From: Lytechinus pictus
Taxonomy: Eukaryota > Echinodermata > Echinoidea > Temnopleuroida > Toxopneustidae
Assembly: GCF_037042905.1 (NCBI RefSeq)
Contig: NC_087253.1
Location: forward strand, 11,947,001 to 12,011,000
Length of the DNA: 64,000 nt
Reading direction: 5' to 3'
Position numbers and translations under genes: made by a program. The notes beneath the pieces are model-generated. The model worked only from the letters and a program-made list of their open reading frames with translations. It searched no databases and was not told where the DNA came from. Shown here piece by piece: positions 52,901 through 63,340 of the stretch (positions within the stretch are counted from its first letter, which is position 1; each line of letters opens with the position of its first letter).

Positions 52901-54952
52901 CAATATGCTGCAAATGTCATCAGAATCTGATAACGAATAATGGAGTTATTTGTTTTCAAATTACTGGTAAAAATATTTTGTAAAAATTGTTATGATTTAT
53001 GAACGCCATCGTGAAGTGGGGAACATCATTAGCTAATCTGTTGCATATTCATGATAATGTTGTTATAGCTTTATTCACAAAATTATGCTAAACCTGACAA
53101 AACATACATTATGCATACACCTGGACAAGCCTGTCTAAGGCTTAAGTCACAACTCAGAGCGGCGACCGACCGATTAGTAGCCTGCTCAGGCGCCGCTGGA
53201 ATTTAGACATCGCCGAACAATTTTTGTAGACGTCGAGCAGGCTTTAAAAATACTTAGCGGTGGCCGAGTAGTGCCCTGTCGATTACCCATTACCCAAGGC
53301 CAAAGCTGGGTCAAATCGGGGAACTTATCTCTTTGGCGTACGAGCAGTAATCCCGGGCGGTCCCCCACCGGCCTATATTTAGGTAATCGCCCGTCCGATC
53401 TTGAATTCGCCGCGAGATCATCGACCGATCTCTGACCGGCCGATAACCTCTCAACAGCTGTTGATCCAACAAGTTCAATTTTCGACCTAAATCGTTCGAC
53501 GGTGACTTCTTGATTACGTTGGCGCCCGGAGGGCGACCGACTGGACGCCGAGTGTATTTCGGGCGGCGAGTGAAAAGTGAGCAGGCGCCGCCAGAATTTT
53601 AGTTTTGCGCTAGATCTTGAGCGGCAACTGAGCGATGCCCCAAAACCATTGGCTAAAAACTCACCACCCGGTCGCCGAGCAGGCTAAAGTTTGGAGTTGT
53701 GACCTTAACCTAAAGTACTGTGTATTTTATTTTTTGCAGTACATGTGCTCTGCTATATCTTTCCCTGTTCTCAATTTGTGTGTCAAGCATATTAAAAAGA
53801 TTTTAGTATGTCTTTTTTCTACCCTGTTTTCAAGATTGTATCAGCTTAATAAGTGAAACCTTTATTATCCTTGGTATAATTCTTTATTTTTCTCTCTCTC
53901 TTTCACAGGGAAGACTGGAAACCAGTTTTAACGATAAATGCAATCGTCTATGGATTACAATTTCTTTTCTTGGTAAGTATATGTTTATGTACAACATCAT
54001 GATTGCAATATCGGCAGGTGTTTACAAGATGGCCATTTGTTAGCCTTTGCGGTTTCGATGTTTTTTTGTTTTTTTCCATTCCATAGGGCACTAATGATAA
54101 CGCCATATCAATAAATTCAGTAAATGGAACTGAGATTGGCATGTCCTGCCTCTCCATTTTAGAAGTGTCTCTGGGGAGCATTTCATGAAAGGATTTAGGG
54201 GATTTTTTTTCTGCAAAACGGACAGATATCCTAGGAACAGTACTTCCCAGTCAATCAGAATCAAAGAAAGTCTTCAGACCCGATGATTTGGAATACAAAT
54301 AAAGTTTATGAAATTCTCAAGTCTCGCTTGTGCACCCAAGTAATGCACGTTTTTTGTTTTGTTTAGGGTTTTTTTTTTGGGGGGGGGGGCAAGGCGTTTT
54401 GAGGAATCTCTGTGCTGGCTCAGGTTATTACCATCATCCAGTTTTCAGTTTTTATACTTACAGGTTCCCAGCCAAGCCGGGGAAATCAGGAAAAATTATT
54501 TTACTTTTTTTTCCAGTCAGGGATAAGTCAGGAAATTTTGAATGCCCCCCCCCAAAAAAAAAAAAAATCAGACTTTGTTACTGTTTTGTTGCATATCGCA
54601 TTTTACATTACAGTGTTTCATACTGCAAATAGTTCACTGCAACAACATTGAAAACATATGACACTGGAAATGAGTTGAAATAATTATTATGGTATTTGAG
54701 ACTTCATGGGAGGAAAATCGGGTAATTTTGTCTTCTTGAAATGCTGTGAACCTTGTACTCTCTCAGGTGTGATTCAGCTTTTTTTTTCTCTCCCTTTCAC
54801 GCAACCAACAGGAACCTAATCCAGATGACCCCCTCAACAAAGAAGCGGCCGAAGCGCTCCAGCAGAACAGAAGACTCTTTGAACAGAACGTGCAGAGGAC
54901 GATGCGAGGCGGCTACGTCGGCAGCACCTATTTTGAACGATGCCTTAGATGA
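46844..54952 (+). CDS. UBE2M: NEDD8-conjugating enzyme UBC12, six-exon gene (full span)
   Basis: An E2 enzyme. It receives NEDD8 from the NAE1/UBA3 E1 as a thioester and passes it to cullins with RBX1 and DCN1-type helpers, switching on cullin-RING ubiquitin ligases in cytosol and nucleus. The coding exons are 46844-46946, 48750-48844, 51698-51736, 52455-52558, 53909-53972 and 54812-54952. All junctions are GT-AG and in phase, total 181 residues (vertebrate form about 183). The N-terminal [10 protein letters not shown] is the docking tail that distinguishes UBC12 from other E2s. The catalytic cysteine is Cys109 in [10 protein letters not shown], following the HPNI motif. The C-terminus ends [12 protein letters not shown]. 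The introns contain numerous repeats but no splice site is interrupted. A 5' region with DR4 and DR1 motifs precedes it. Confidence 0.97.
46947..48749. other. UBE2M intron 1
   Basis: 1.8 kb. Contains a partial GTTTCATAAAGCTGTTCGTA-type arm (47308-47360), an AGACGGCTCGC/GCAGCCGTCTGTTTC inverted pair (47370-47440), the palindromic element at 47921-48428, and a weak inverted pair around 48555-48622. Confidence 0.6.
47921..48428. mobile_element. Palindromic element with exon-like arms
   Basis: Outer ends CGCCTAATGC and GCATTAGGCG. Arms of ~200 bp converge on an AT-rich loop. Each arm, read outward, has ATGGC(T/A)TCGCTA(A/G)TCGGAAGTACGTCA-like sequence, an open frame (right arm: [20 protein letters not shown]...; left arm similar with [20 protein letters not shown]) and a GGTAAGAAAC donor-like end. 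The GGAAGTACGTCAT segment resembles an ETS site beside a CRE-like site. It may be a captured promoter/first-exon piece. Confidence 0.6.
48750..48844 (+). CDS. UBE2M: UBE2M exon 2
   Basis: After a TGCTCAG acceptor it encodes [20 protein letters not shown] then [12 protein letters not shown]. This is the first helix-to-strand region of the UBC fold. The GTAAGT donor is phase 0. Confidence 0.95.
49171..49574. mobile_element. PIF/Harbinger-like MITE, AGGCCACCG ends
   Basis: Ends AGGCCACCGCACACCTTGCG and CGTGTTCGGTGGCCT, flanked by TTA on both sides (49168-49170 and 49575-49577), as expected for TWA-targeting PIF/Harbinger elements. AGTCGTAGTGACGTCATAGC and CGTACGATTGG lie inside. Confidence 0.7.
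50490..50985. repeat. ~500-bp polypyrimidine tract
   Basis: Nearly uninterrupted T/C on the plus strand (TTTCTTTCC, TTTTCTTTCC, CCCCCCCC). The long Phe/Ser frames over it are artefacts. Lies in UBE2M intron 2. Confidence 0.9.
51698..51736 (+). CDS. UBE2M: UBE2M exon 3 (39 bases)
   Basis: Codes [13 protein letters not shown] between a TATTCAG acceptor and a GTAAGT donor, phase 0 on both sides. It corresponds to the G-F-Y-R-x-G-x-F-x-F strand of the UBC fold. Confidence 0.95.
51737..52454. other. UBE2M intron 3
   Basis: 0.7 kb. Mostly the tandem repeat at 51955-52262, then a GGGGCCTGTTGCTGAAAGAG MITE end at 52263. Confidence 0.6.
51955..52262. repeat. Tandem TTAGACCAAGTGGGTTTAGC units
   Basis: Five diverged copies, spaced about 50-75 bases, of ATTAGACCAAGTGGGTTTAG, then CCATGATGGTGTTAG and a TCTGAG end. 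Intronic. Confidence 0.8.
52455..52558 (+). CDS. UBE2M: UBE2M exon 4 with catalytic cysteine
   Basis: After CTGTTAG it encodes [20 protein letters not shown] then [14 protein letters not shown] plus two bases of an Arg codon; GTAAGA donor. The HPN motif supports the oxyanion and the Cys of VCLNIL carries the NEDD8 thioester. Confidence 0.96.
52559..53908. other. UBE2M intron 4
   Basis: 1.35 kb, mostly unremarkable except for the GC-rich element at 53139-53712. Confidence 0.6.
53139..53712. mobile_element. GC-rich inverted-repeat element in UBE2M intron 4
   Basis: Ends TAAGGCTTAAGTCACAACTC and GAGTTGTGACCTTAACCTAA, followed inward by GCGGCGACCGACCG-like and CGGTCGCCGAGCAGGCT-like arms. The interior is rich in CG (CCGGGCGGTCCCCCACCGGC; GGCGCCCGGAGGGCGACCGA), in contrast to its AT-rich host intron. 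Confidence 0.7.
53909..53972 (+). CDS. UBE2M: UBE2M exon 5
   Basis: Completes the Arg codon and encodes [20 protein letters not shown] then L, between TTTCACAG and GTAAGT, phase 0. This is the W-x-P helix segment of the E2 fold. Confidence 0.96.
53973..54811. other. UBE2M intron 5
   Basis: 0.84 kb. A diverged copy of the CCTGG MITE (54171-54325) and G- and C-run repeat fragments (54350-54560). Nothing coding. Confidence 0.55.
54171..54325. mobile_element. Diverged copy of the CCTGG-duplication MITE
   Basis: Shares CTGGGGAGCATTTCATGAAA, the CAATCAGAATCAAAGAAAGT core and a TTTATGAAATTCTC end with 26145-26299, with a decayed centre. Confidence 0.55.
54812..54952 (+). CDS. UBE2M: UBE2M exon 6 and stop
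   Basis: After CAACCAACAG it encodes [20 protein letters not shown], then [26 protein letters not shown] and TGA. The sequence N-P-x-D-P-L-N-K-E-A and the G-G-Y-x-G-S-x-Y-F-E-R-C-L end are signatures of UBC12. Confidence 0.97.
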   Translation, partial: EPNPDDPLNKEAAEALQQNRRLFEQNVQRTMRGGYVGSTYFERCLR

Positions 54953-55694
54953 ACTTAGACTTGTAGTATTTTAATCTATATTCCCCTTTCCAACTCGCCC
55001 CCTTATCTCTATCTTTTTATCCTCCTCTTTCTCTCTTCCTCCTCCTTTTCTCTCTCTCTCTCCTATACAAATTTTATCATATTCTGCTTGGATATCACAT
55101 TGACATCACCATGTTTTTTATTGTCCTATGTATGTTCCTTCTTGCTCTTGCTGAAAGATTCAGCAAACATTCTTAGAACGTTCAAGAAACGGCCAAACGT
55201 CAAAAGGTTTTGGAAACCCACTAAGAATGCTCAACTGTTTCCGAAATCTCTGAAGGCTTTTGAAACGTCACTTAGAACACATTAAAGAAACAGTCTCAAA
55301 ATGTGTATAGCTTTTGAATATTGTTCTTTGATTGTTCTGGAAACACTCTGAGAAAGCTGGATGAACTCATTGGTGGTGGCGTACCGTGGACTTGCCATGC
55401 CATACTGATACAGAGAGAATCTCATCACCGTATATGTGCATATCTTGTGTGCGTTTTATTTTCATGAAATCACAGAAGTTTCACCGTATTATATGCCAAT
55501 ATGATAATACGGTAGTTCAAAACTTAAGCTGCTGGCTACTGAATTCTGTCATTGTACAGGGCCCACTCAGTTCCAGTGGTAACTGATTAAGAATCACAAT
55601 CCTTAAAATTCAGCTATCATAATTTCCTCAACCAGCCTCAGATTTTGACACATCTCTATACCCATATGTATATGATTTACGAAATACATTCATG
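54953..55694. other. UBE2M 3' UTR and flank
   Basis: Likely begins the 3' UTR (CT-rich at 55000-55070). No reading frame is supported. ATTAAA at 55283-55288 could act in polyadenylation. The first exact AATAAA that I noted downstream is only at 59526-59531, so the transcript end is uncertain. A GTGGCGTACCGTGGACTTGCC fragment at 55376 is a single hAT-MITE-type end. Confidence 0.35.
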
Positions 55695-55855
55695 GGGGCC
55701 GTTTCATATAGCTGTTCGTAAGTTACGAGCGACTGGTGATCCTTTCTTGTGGTAAATGGTATACACATAGCAAAGGTTAAGCGCGTAAGAAAGGTTCACC
55801 AGTCGTTTTTAAAGTCACTTCTAACTTGCTTGCGAACAACTAGAAACCCACCAGC
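55695..55855. mobile_element. MITE, GTTTCATAAAGCTGTTCGTAA family
   Basis: Starts GGGGGCCGTTTCATATAGCT, with the GTTCGTAAGTTACGAGCGAC arm and CACCAGTCGTTTTTAAAGTC in the right half. The right terminus is degraded. Confidence 0.6.
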
Positions 55856-55865
55856 TCTCAAGGTA

Positions 55866-56520
55866 ATGCTTTGAATGCTCCCCAGCGAGTGGAGATTGTG
55901 GCCAACAGTGTGCTTCAAAGCTACCAAAATTATTAATTAAGGCAATAGCAATATAATGCCTTTGGACAGTGTTAGCATGGCTATGTAGAGAAGCCACAAT
56001 CCTCCCCAGGGAGTGGAATGCGCTGTTTATCTACTGAAATCGCAGACTAGGCCATAGGCAATGCTGTGGGACAAAACTGGATGAAGGGGGCAGTTTAAGA
56101 ATGACTAAGAAAACATGTTAGCCACAATCCTCGAACAGGAGTGGACACTGGTTGACTGACAAGGTTTTGCTCCTGAAGTAAGGGTAGTAAAGCGGCTGTA
56201 TTAATGCCATGGGATAGAAACCAGATGAAGGTGTCAGTATAAGCATAAGAAGAAAATCCGCATCCTCCCCAGGAAGTGGAGACTGCGGGTTGGCAGACTA
56301 GTATTGCTACTGATACATGTATATGGGTAATGACACTATTAATGCCTTTGGATAGAAACCTGATGAAGGTGTCAGTGCAAGCATGAGAAGAAAAGCCACA
56401 ATCCTCCCCAGGGAGTGGAGACTGTTGCTACAGTGTGCAGCAGTGCTGATATAGTAGACTAGAATGATATTAAAACTAATGCATTTGGACAGAAACCAGA
56501 TATTGTGAAGATGTTTGCAT
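55866..56520. repeat. Tandem ~125-140-bp units
   Basis: The block CC(T)CCCCAGGGAGTGGAGACTG recurs at about 55877, 56001, 56128, 56263 and 56403, each accompanied by AAGCCACAATCCT, TTAATGCCTTTGGATAGAAA and CCAGATGAAGGTGTCAGT-like blocks. Confidence 0.75.
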
Positions 56521-57729
56521 GAACAGGATGAAATTATATTATAGTTTGCTATTTTTATTATCACTATTTATGGGATGATGAAGATGGGATCTTTCAAAGG
56601 TGAAATCAAGCAAGAGAAAGTGAATTGGCAATACAATGGATAGTTATGGGTAATTTTCACTCGGTCATTACGCCTCGTGTCCAATATATTTTCTTCTTTT
56701 AACTGACATTGATTAAGTGCAAAGCTCAAATAATGATCTTTATGGATTAAATGTGAGTATTTTCATAAACATATTGATCCAAGAATGATTGTGAATGGCT
56801 ATTATTATTTTCTGATTTCGAGAAGGAAAGAAACAATTTCAAGTCGATTATTTTCAACTCCATAGAATGGGAGTAAGTTGAATCTTTCCTATGAACTAAG
56901 TCAGGTGATATAAATACTCCTCTCCATCTTTTCCTGCTGTCATGTTTGCCTATTTCTGCACACTCCCAAAGTATATAGTACTTCTGTTTACCTCATTTTA
57001 ATATTGATCTTTTGTTCTCAGCTATGAAAGTTCAGGTTTTAGGCCCCAAACAGTTTTAGTCAAATACTGGCTGAAAATTTTGTGTTATACAAATCAAACA
57101 TGCAAGATTTTACTTTTGTGCAGTCATGTTCCATTGCTGTACATGTGTCATTAATGCAGCTACTATTTATTAAAGGTAACTCACATGAACAGTGGTTTTG
57201 TTTATACTGTAACCCTAGTAACACGTGTTGATTTTAGTTTCCTGTGACAAAAGTACCCTTTCATTGTTTGACTCGTTCTCAATTTGTGCTCTTGGTATTT
57301 TATGCACAAAATATGCCAAACCCATCGCTTCGGACTCCATATGCACCCTTTGTGAATTTGTTTGGGCCATAGCATTGAGCATATGGGTTCAATACCTGCT
57401 CTTGTGCACAATACCAAGTCCTTTGGAGAGGAAGGAAAAAACAGCAGTCCCTCGGTTGCTAACTTGCTTTGTGCCTACATGCATCGCATATGGTTTTTAT
57501 AGCAGCCTTGGGGCAATATACTACAAGCTAAATTTTAATTTACTAGTAAATGAAAAACAAAATTTTATGAGATTTCATCTGTCTAGCTTCTCAAAGTTGG
57601 CACTAGACGTTCATGAATATTTTAAAGAGTGATGAATTTCATTATAATTATCTTGGTGCCACTACCACTTATAAAGACAAAGTCTAATGATTCTGTTATA
57701 CGGCATCTAGTTAGTGTCTATTGAGTTTC
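56521..57729. other. Downstream non-coding DNA
   Basis: The longest open frame here (57225-57632, +) lacks any recognised domain or coding-type composition, so I do not call it. Nothing else found. Confidence 0.4.
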
Positions 57730-58290
57730 AGGGCCCCGTCTTCCAAAGAGTTGCAATTGATCCAATCAACCACAACTGAAAAGCCAGCAACACCAACATC
57801 TGAAATGCATGTTCAAAATGTTTTCTAGGTATGGTGTATGTAATACTCATTCTTCCATCGCTATCTTGACAATTCAGTGTACTCTATGTTGACAAAAGAA
57901 TTGTGCAAGTTTCTAATAGTAAAATTTATGACAATAATAATAATATAGGTATATTTACCCAGGGAAGCCACTTCAGTTCTGAAAACTGTTCTCCCAGCGG
58001 GCCCTGCAATTAATATTACCCCGGCTTCAGCTGGGCTGCCTAGGCGCTCAAGCATTCAAGGAATTTCTTCCTACCGGGTACCCATTCACCCCACCTGGGT
58101 TGAGTGCAGCACAATGTGGATAAATTTCTTGCTGAAGGAAATTACGCCATGGCTGGGATTCGAACCAACGACCCTCTGTTTCAAAGTCAGAAGACTAATC
58201 CACTGAGCCCTAACGCTCAACAATGATGGACTTCCATACAGTTGAGGACTTGAGGTTGATCAGATCAATAACTCTTTGTAAGACAAGAGC
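57730..58290. mobile_element. GGGCCCCGTCTTACAAAGAG MITE split by a SINE
   Basis: Ends CAGGGCCCCGTCTTCCAAAG and CTCTTTGTAAGACAAGAGCC. The interior matches 13110-13385 (TTGTGCAAGTTTCTA.., ATTTATGACA, GATGGACTTCCATA) except for the inserted SINE. Confidence 0.75.
57936..58219 (-). mobile_element. tRNA-derived SINE, reverse orientation, nested in a MITE
   Basis: Inverse of the 26644 family: AAT-repeat tail first, then TATTACCCCGGCTTCAGCTG, CCTACCGGGTACCCATTCAC, AGTGCAGCACAATGTGGA, then box B as GGGATTCGAACC and box A near AGACTAATCCACTGAGCCC. ACAAT at 57931-57935 and 58220-58224 is a likely target duplication. The copy at 13110 provides the empty site. Confidence 0.82.
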
Positions 58291-58854
58291 CCAGATGTGC
58301 AAGCTCCTTCCAACACCCTATTAACATAAAATGAGGAACTCGACAACATCAAAGAATATCAGCACGAAATGATGATATTCCTCTGTGCTTTATACATCAG
58401 TGATGTCCCCAAGCCATTGCATATATCTAGTGGGAGTTTGAGAGAAAATCCTTTTTTGTTTTATTATTATTTTGTGTGTTAATGGCACTATTAAGGCCTG
58501 TTAGGATATGACTTGATGAGCTCTGTCTGCTGGGCTAATAAGATGAGTCGGGGTGATAATATCCAAGTACCTTTGAAGTGCATCTAGGGACATTACTGTA
58601 CATGTATATCAGAATGTGATATGCGCTATATAAGAACTGAGTATTATATTTGTGATTGTATTAACAAGTGTGAACGTAGAGACTTCCTATTTTATTAAGG
58701 CAGTCATGAACGTATGCACATCAAAGGCATCTTGGGGCCAGTTTCAGAAAAGGTTGTGATCAAAGGCAACTTGATTTACAACCAATCGTGAATGTGCAGG
58801 GCTTGATGGGTATATTTCAAGTTGCATTGAAATGCAAGCCTGTCTACACCAGGA

Positions 58855-59012
58855 CTCCATAACACAAAGATTAGCGATGAATAGCAAATATGAGAGACCA
58901 CTTCTGATTGGTTCCTGGTCAGTATTTTGTGTCAAATGCGCATGTAATGTTGATCTTGATTGGTCAGTTCATTTAGCAATTGATCGCTAATCTTTGTGTT
59001 GCGAAGCCCTGG
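58855..59012. mobile_element. Degenerate MITE, GGGCTCCGTAACACAAAG family
   Basis: Ends AGGACTCCATAACACAAAGA and TCTTTGTGTTGCGAAGCCCT; interior TTGATCTTGATTGGTCA is the inverse of the 19622 copy's TGACCAATCAAGATC. Confidence 0.6.
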
Positions 59013-59525
59013 AGGAGAATACGCCTGCAGTTAGCAATATCACTGTTCATGCCCCTTTGAAAATTACAGGTTTAAGTATTTGGCAGCGAGACAAAACCAG
59101 AATGTAAAATTATATAAGTAGCTTTGGTATATTTCATTGATTTGCCATAAATTTCAATTCAACTTTTAGTTTTTAACAAAGAAATTACAAAAGAATGCAG
59201 TTACTGAGGGATATATGAATAATTTGTTAACATGTCCCTTTTTAACCTTACATGTACACACTCATCTGTTTTTATTTTTATTTTTTTTGTTTAATTGGGT
59301 TTATCACGTCATATCCAACAGGTGTGAGCTGTACTTCAATTCTCATCGTGTGTATAAGATGAATGAGGTCCAGTCTTGTGGTTATATATTTGTGGAAAGC
59401 ATGTATTTAGCTTCTCTGTATGTAATGATACTAGTCAAGATTTTTGTAATATTAACTTAAAAATGTGAAAAGAAAATGAGAGAAAAAAAAATTGTACATT
59501 TTATGAAGGGATGTTAACAGATGCT

Positions 59526-59531
59526 AATAAA
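59526..59531 (+). terminator. Candidate polyadenylation hexamer
   Basis: AATAAA followed by a GT-rich stretch, just before the satellite array. It is a possible distal end for UBE2M transcripts; the distance from the stop (4.6 kb) makes this uncertain. Confidence 0.2.
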
Positions 59532-59554
59532 GGTACAGTATTCAAATTGTTTGT

Positions 59555-61650
59555 ATGAAATTATTTTTTTATGGCATGTGCTGTGTACTGTACATGAACA
59601 TACTGATACAAGGAACATTCCAACTCTTGACTAGAATATTGATGATGAGGTTCTGGGTAGCGATACTAGTTATGGTGTTGGTGGTGGTGATGATGATGAT
59701 GGTAAATGTGGTTGGAGTGATCATGATGGTGGTGATATGATGCTGCTGCTATTAACAATTGTGGTCGTGATGGAGGTGATATTTAAAGAAAAACAATTTT
59801 TTTTTAATGGCATGTGCTGTGTACTATCCATGAATATACTAATAAAAGGAACATTCCAACTCTTGACTAGAATATTGATGAGGTTCTGGGTAGCGATACT
59901 AGTAGTTATGGTGGTGGTGATGATGATAATGATAAATGTGGTTGGAGTTATCATGATGGTGATATGATGCTGCTATTAACGACTGTGGTCGTGATGGAGG
60001 TGATATTTAAAGAAAAACAATTTTTCTTTTTTTAATGTCATGTGCTGTGTACTATACATAAATATACTAATACAAGGAACATTCCAACTCTTAATTGATG
60101 AGGCTCTGGGAAGCGGTACTAGTAGATAAGGTTTTGGTGATGATGATAATGATGGTGGTGATAATGATGGTGATGATAATGATGGTGATGATAATGATGG
60201 TGATGATAATGATAATGATGATGATGATAATGGTGATGATGGTGATGACAATGGTGATAGTGATGACGATGATGGTGGTGATGATGGTGATAATGATAGT
60301 GATGATGATGATAATGATGATGGTGATAATGATGGTGATGATAATGATGATGATGATAATGATGGTGATGATGGTGATAATGATAGTGATGATGATAATG
60401 ATGATGATGATGGTGATAATGATGATGATAATGATGGTGATGATAATGATGGTGATGATAATGATGATAATGATGGTGATGATGGTGATAATGATAGTGA
60501 TGATGATGATAATGATGATGATGATGGTGATAATGATGATGATAATGATGGTGATGATAATGATGGTGATAATGATGATGATAGTGATGGTGGTAGTGAT
60601 GGTGGTAAATGTAAATGTGGTTAGAGTGATCATGATGGTGGTGATATGATGCTGCTGCTATTAACGATTGTGGTAGTGATGGAGGTGATATTTAAAGAAA
60701 AACAATTTTTTTTTAAATGGCATGTGCTGTGTACTATACATGAATATACTAATACAAGGAACATTCCAACTCTTGACTAGAATATTGATGATGAGGTTCT
60801 GGGTAGCGATACTAGTAGTTATGGCGTTGGTGGTGGTAATGATGATGATGGTGATGATGATGATGATGGTGGTAAATGTGGTTGGAGTGATCATGATGGT
60901 CATGATATGATGCTGCTGCTATTAACGATTGTGGTCGTGATGGAGGTGATATTTAAAGAAAAACAATTTTTTTTTTTTAATGGCATGTGCTGTGTACTAT
61001 ACATAAATATACTAATACAAGGAACATTCCAACTCTTAATTGATGAGGCTCTGGGTAGCGGTACTAGTAGATAAGGTTTTGGTGATGATGATGGTGATGA
61101 TGGTGATGATGATGATAATGATGATGGTGATGATGATGGTGATGATGGTGATGATGATGGTGATGATGATGATGGTGGTGATGATGATGGTGATGATGAT
61201 GACAATGGTGATGGTGATGACGATGATGGTGGTGATGATGGTGGTGATGATGATGGTGATGATGATGGTGATGATGGTGATGATGATGGTGATGATGATG
61301 GTGATGATGGTGGTGATGGTGATGATGATGGTGATGATGATGGTGATGATGATGGTGATGATGATGGTGATGGTGGTGATGATGGTGATGATGATGCTGA
61401 TGGTGATGATGGTGATGATGGTGATGATGATGGTGATGATGATGCTGATGATAATGATGGTGATGGTGGTGATGATGGTGATGATAATGGTGATGATGAT
61501 GGTGATGACGATGATGGTGATGATAGTGATGGTGGTATTGATGGTGGTAAATGTGGTTGGAGTGATCATGAATTCATGATGGTGGTGATATGATGCTGCT
61601 GCTGCTGCTGCTATTAACGATTGTGGTCGTGATGAAGGTGATATTTAAAG
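59555..61650. repeat. Five-unit tandem array with nested GAT-rich satellites
   Basis: A unit containing ATTTAAAGAAAAACAATTTT, GGCATGTGCTGTGTACTATA, AAGGAACATTCCAACTCTTG, GAGGTTCTGGGTAGCG, a GGTGATGATGATGG tract, AATGTGGTTGGAGTGATCAT and ATGCTGCTGCTATTAACGAT is repeated at about 59555, 59785, 60008, 60692 and 60955. Its GAT/GGT tract is short in units 1, 2 and 4 (tens of bases) but grown to roughly 500 bases in units 3 (60128-60610) and 5 (61078-61545). The long Met/Val/Ile frames over it are artefacts. Confidence 0.9.
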
Positions 61651-62318
61651 AAAAACGATTATAGAATAGACACAATTTGGCCAAAGTAAACGAATAGAAT
61701 TTTACAGAATAGTTCTCTTTTTATTGCAAAATCAGGTCAGCAACAAATAAAATGGCAAAACAACAGTTTTCTTTTCATTATTTACTATAGCAATAAAGAA
61801 CAAGGTGTAATAGAAGAACATGAATAAGTTGGTTATTTCAAGTTCAGTGTTAGTGTTAGAAGCAATATTCAGCATTGAATCGTTAAAAAATTATCTAAAT
61901 CAAATTACTGATATCATTCAACATGTAAAGATATTAAACACAAAACATTGGAAGGTCAACACCAAACATGAAATTGCCCATTTTCCACTTAGAAAATACA
62001 ACCATACAAATGTAACTTTATCGAACATAATTATCAGCATTTTAGTAAAAGTAGTAAATATAATCACAACATATCTAAAACAGAAGATTTCATTGCATTT
62101 TGTCAACAGTAACTTTCGTCAGAAAGATATTCATTGCATTTTGTCAACAATAACTGCCATTCAACATTATATAACATATAAAATCGCTAGATAAACTCAT
62201 GCTAAGGACACGCACTACTGCTTATTAATCAATAATATTGCATGTTACGTATCTTGTGCACGTCAGCATTTAAGCAAGACTCCAAGTCACACATAGCTTT
62301 TTGTGAAACAGCCCCCTG
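61651..62318. other. AT-rich non-coding spacer
   Basis: A single 124-codon open frame (61820-62194, +) has ordinary AT-rich composition and no domain. Not called. Confidence 0.4.
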
Positions 62319-62650
62319 GGGCCCGTAACATAAAGCTTAGCAATGATCGTACAATTTTCTACAATTGATTGCATTGACTCCAATGTACAATCAATCGCTG
62401 ATTGGAGTGTTATAGACACAGTGGATAGAAGAAGAAAAGAAATGGATAGGCGAGAAAGTGGAAATTTGAGAGGAGTGTAATCTTTCTTGAATTTCTTTTC
62501 TTCTATCCACTGTTTCTATAACACTCCACATGGTGTACCGTAAACCACATCAGCTATTGTACATGCCACCACGCAAACCTTCAAACAACAATGTACAATC
62601 TATCGTGAAAATCAAGCAAATGATTAATCCCTAACCTTTGTGTTATGGGA
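62319..62650. mobile_element. GGGCCCGTAACACAAA MITE with a nested palindrome
   Basis: Ends GGGGCCCGTAACATAAA and TTTGTGTTATGGGACACTTG. The interior matches 16347-16476 up to AATCAATCGC. It is then interrupted near 62404-62527 by an element with GGAGTGTTATAGACACAGTG / CACTGTTTCTATAACACTCC ends. ATCTATCGTGAAAATCAAGC resumes the MITE. Confidence 0.7.
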
Positions 62651-62734
62651 CACTTGTGGGTGATTCATAAAGCTGTTCTCAAAGTGATGCAGATTTTAAA
62701 GATAAACACATTTCATTCTACTCCCCCTTATTAA

Positions 62735-63336
62735 AGGTCAAGTCAACCCCAGCAAAATGTTGATGTGAATAAATAGAGAAAAATCAAACTAGCAAAACAC
62801 TGAAAATTTCATAAAAATCGGATGTAAAATAAGAAAGTTATGGCATTTTAAAGTTTCGCTTATTTTTCACAAAACAGTGATATGAACAACTCGGTGACAT
62901 GCAAATGAGTCAGTCGATGATGTCCATCACTCACTATTTCTTTTGTTTTTTATTGTTCGAATTATACGATATTTCATTTTTTACAGATATGACCATAGGG
63001 ACCGAGTTGACTGAATCATTTAGTATTAAGCAATGCTAATATCCCATGTTCAGGGAGGAATTGATCACTGTTTTACTTGACAATGAGGAGAAAATTTGAA
63101 TATTTCATATTTCATATAATAAAATACAAAGGAAGTAGTGAGTGAATGACATCATCAGTCTCCTCATTTGCATGCCAACCAGGATGTGCATATAACTGTT
63201 TAGTGAAATAAAGCGAAACTTTAAAATGTCATAACTTTTTTATTTTACATCCGATTGTGATGAAATTTTCAGTGTTATGCTTGTTGGATTTTTTCTTTTT
63301 AATCAAATCAATTTTTTGTTGGGGTGGACTTGTCCT
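62735..63336. mobile_element. TTAA-family palindromic MITE, clean copy
   Basis: Ends AGGTCAAGTCAACCCC and GGGGTGGACTTGTCCT, flanked by TTAA (62731-62734 and 63337-63340). 602 bp, nearly the same length as the 603-bp copy at 21960, with matching arms and centre. Confidence 0.8.
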
Positions 63337-63340
63337 TTAA

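Noticed and set aside
57225-57632. 135-codon open frame downstream of UBE2M
   Set aside because: No domain, no splice or promoter support, composition like the surrounding DNA.
60091-60649. Long open frames on both strands (180+ codons) rich in Met/Val or Ile/Thr
   Set aside because: They are produced by the GAT/GGT satellite, which is open in all frames. No protein signal.
61036-61579. Further long frames on both strands
   Set aside because: Same satellite artefact.
61820-62194. 124-codon open frame
   Set aside because: AT-rich composition with no recognised motif. Compatible with chance.
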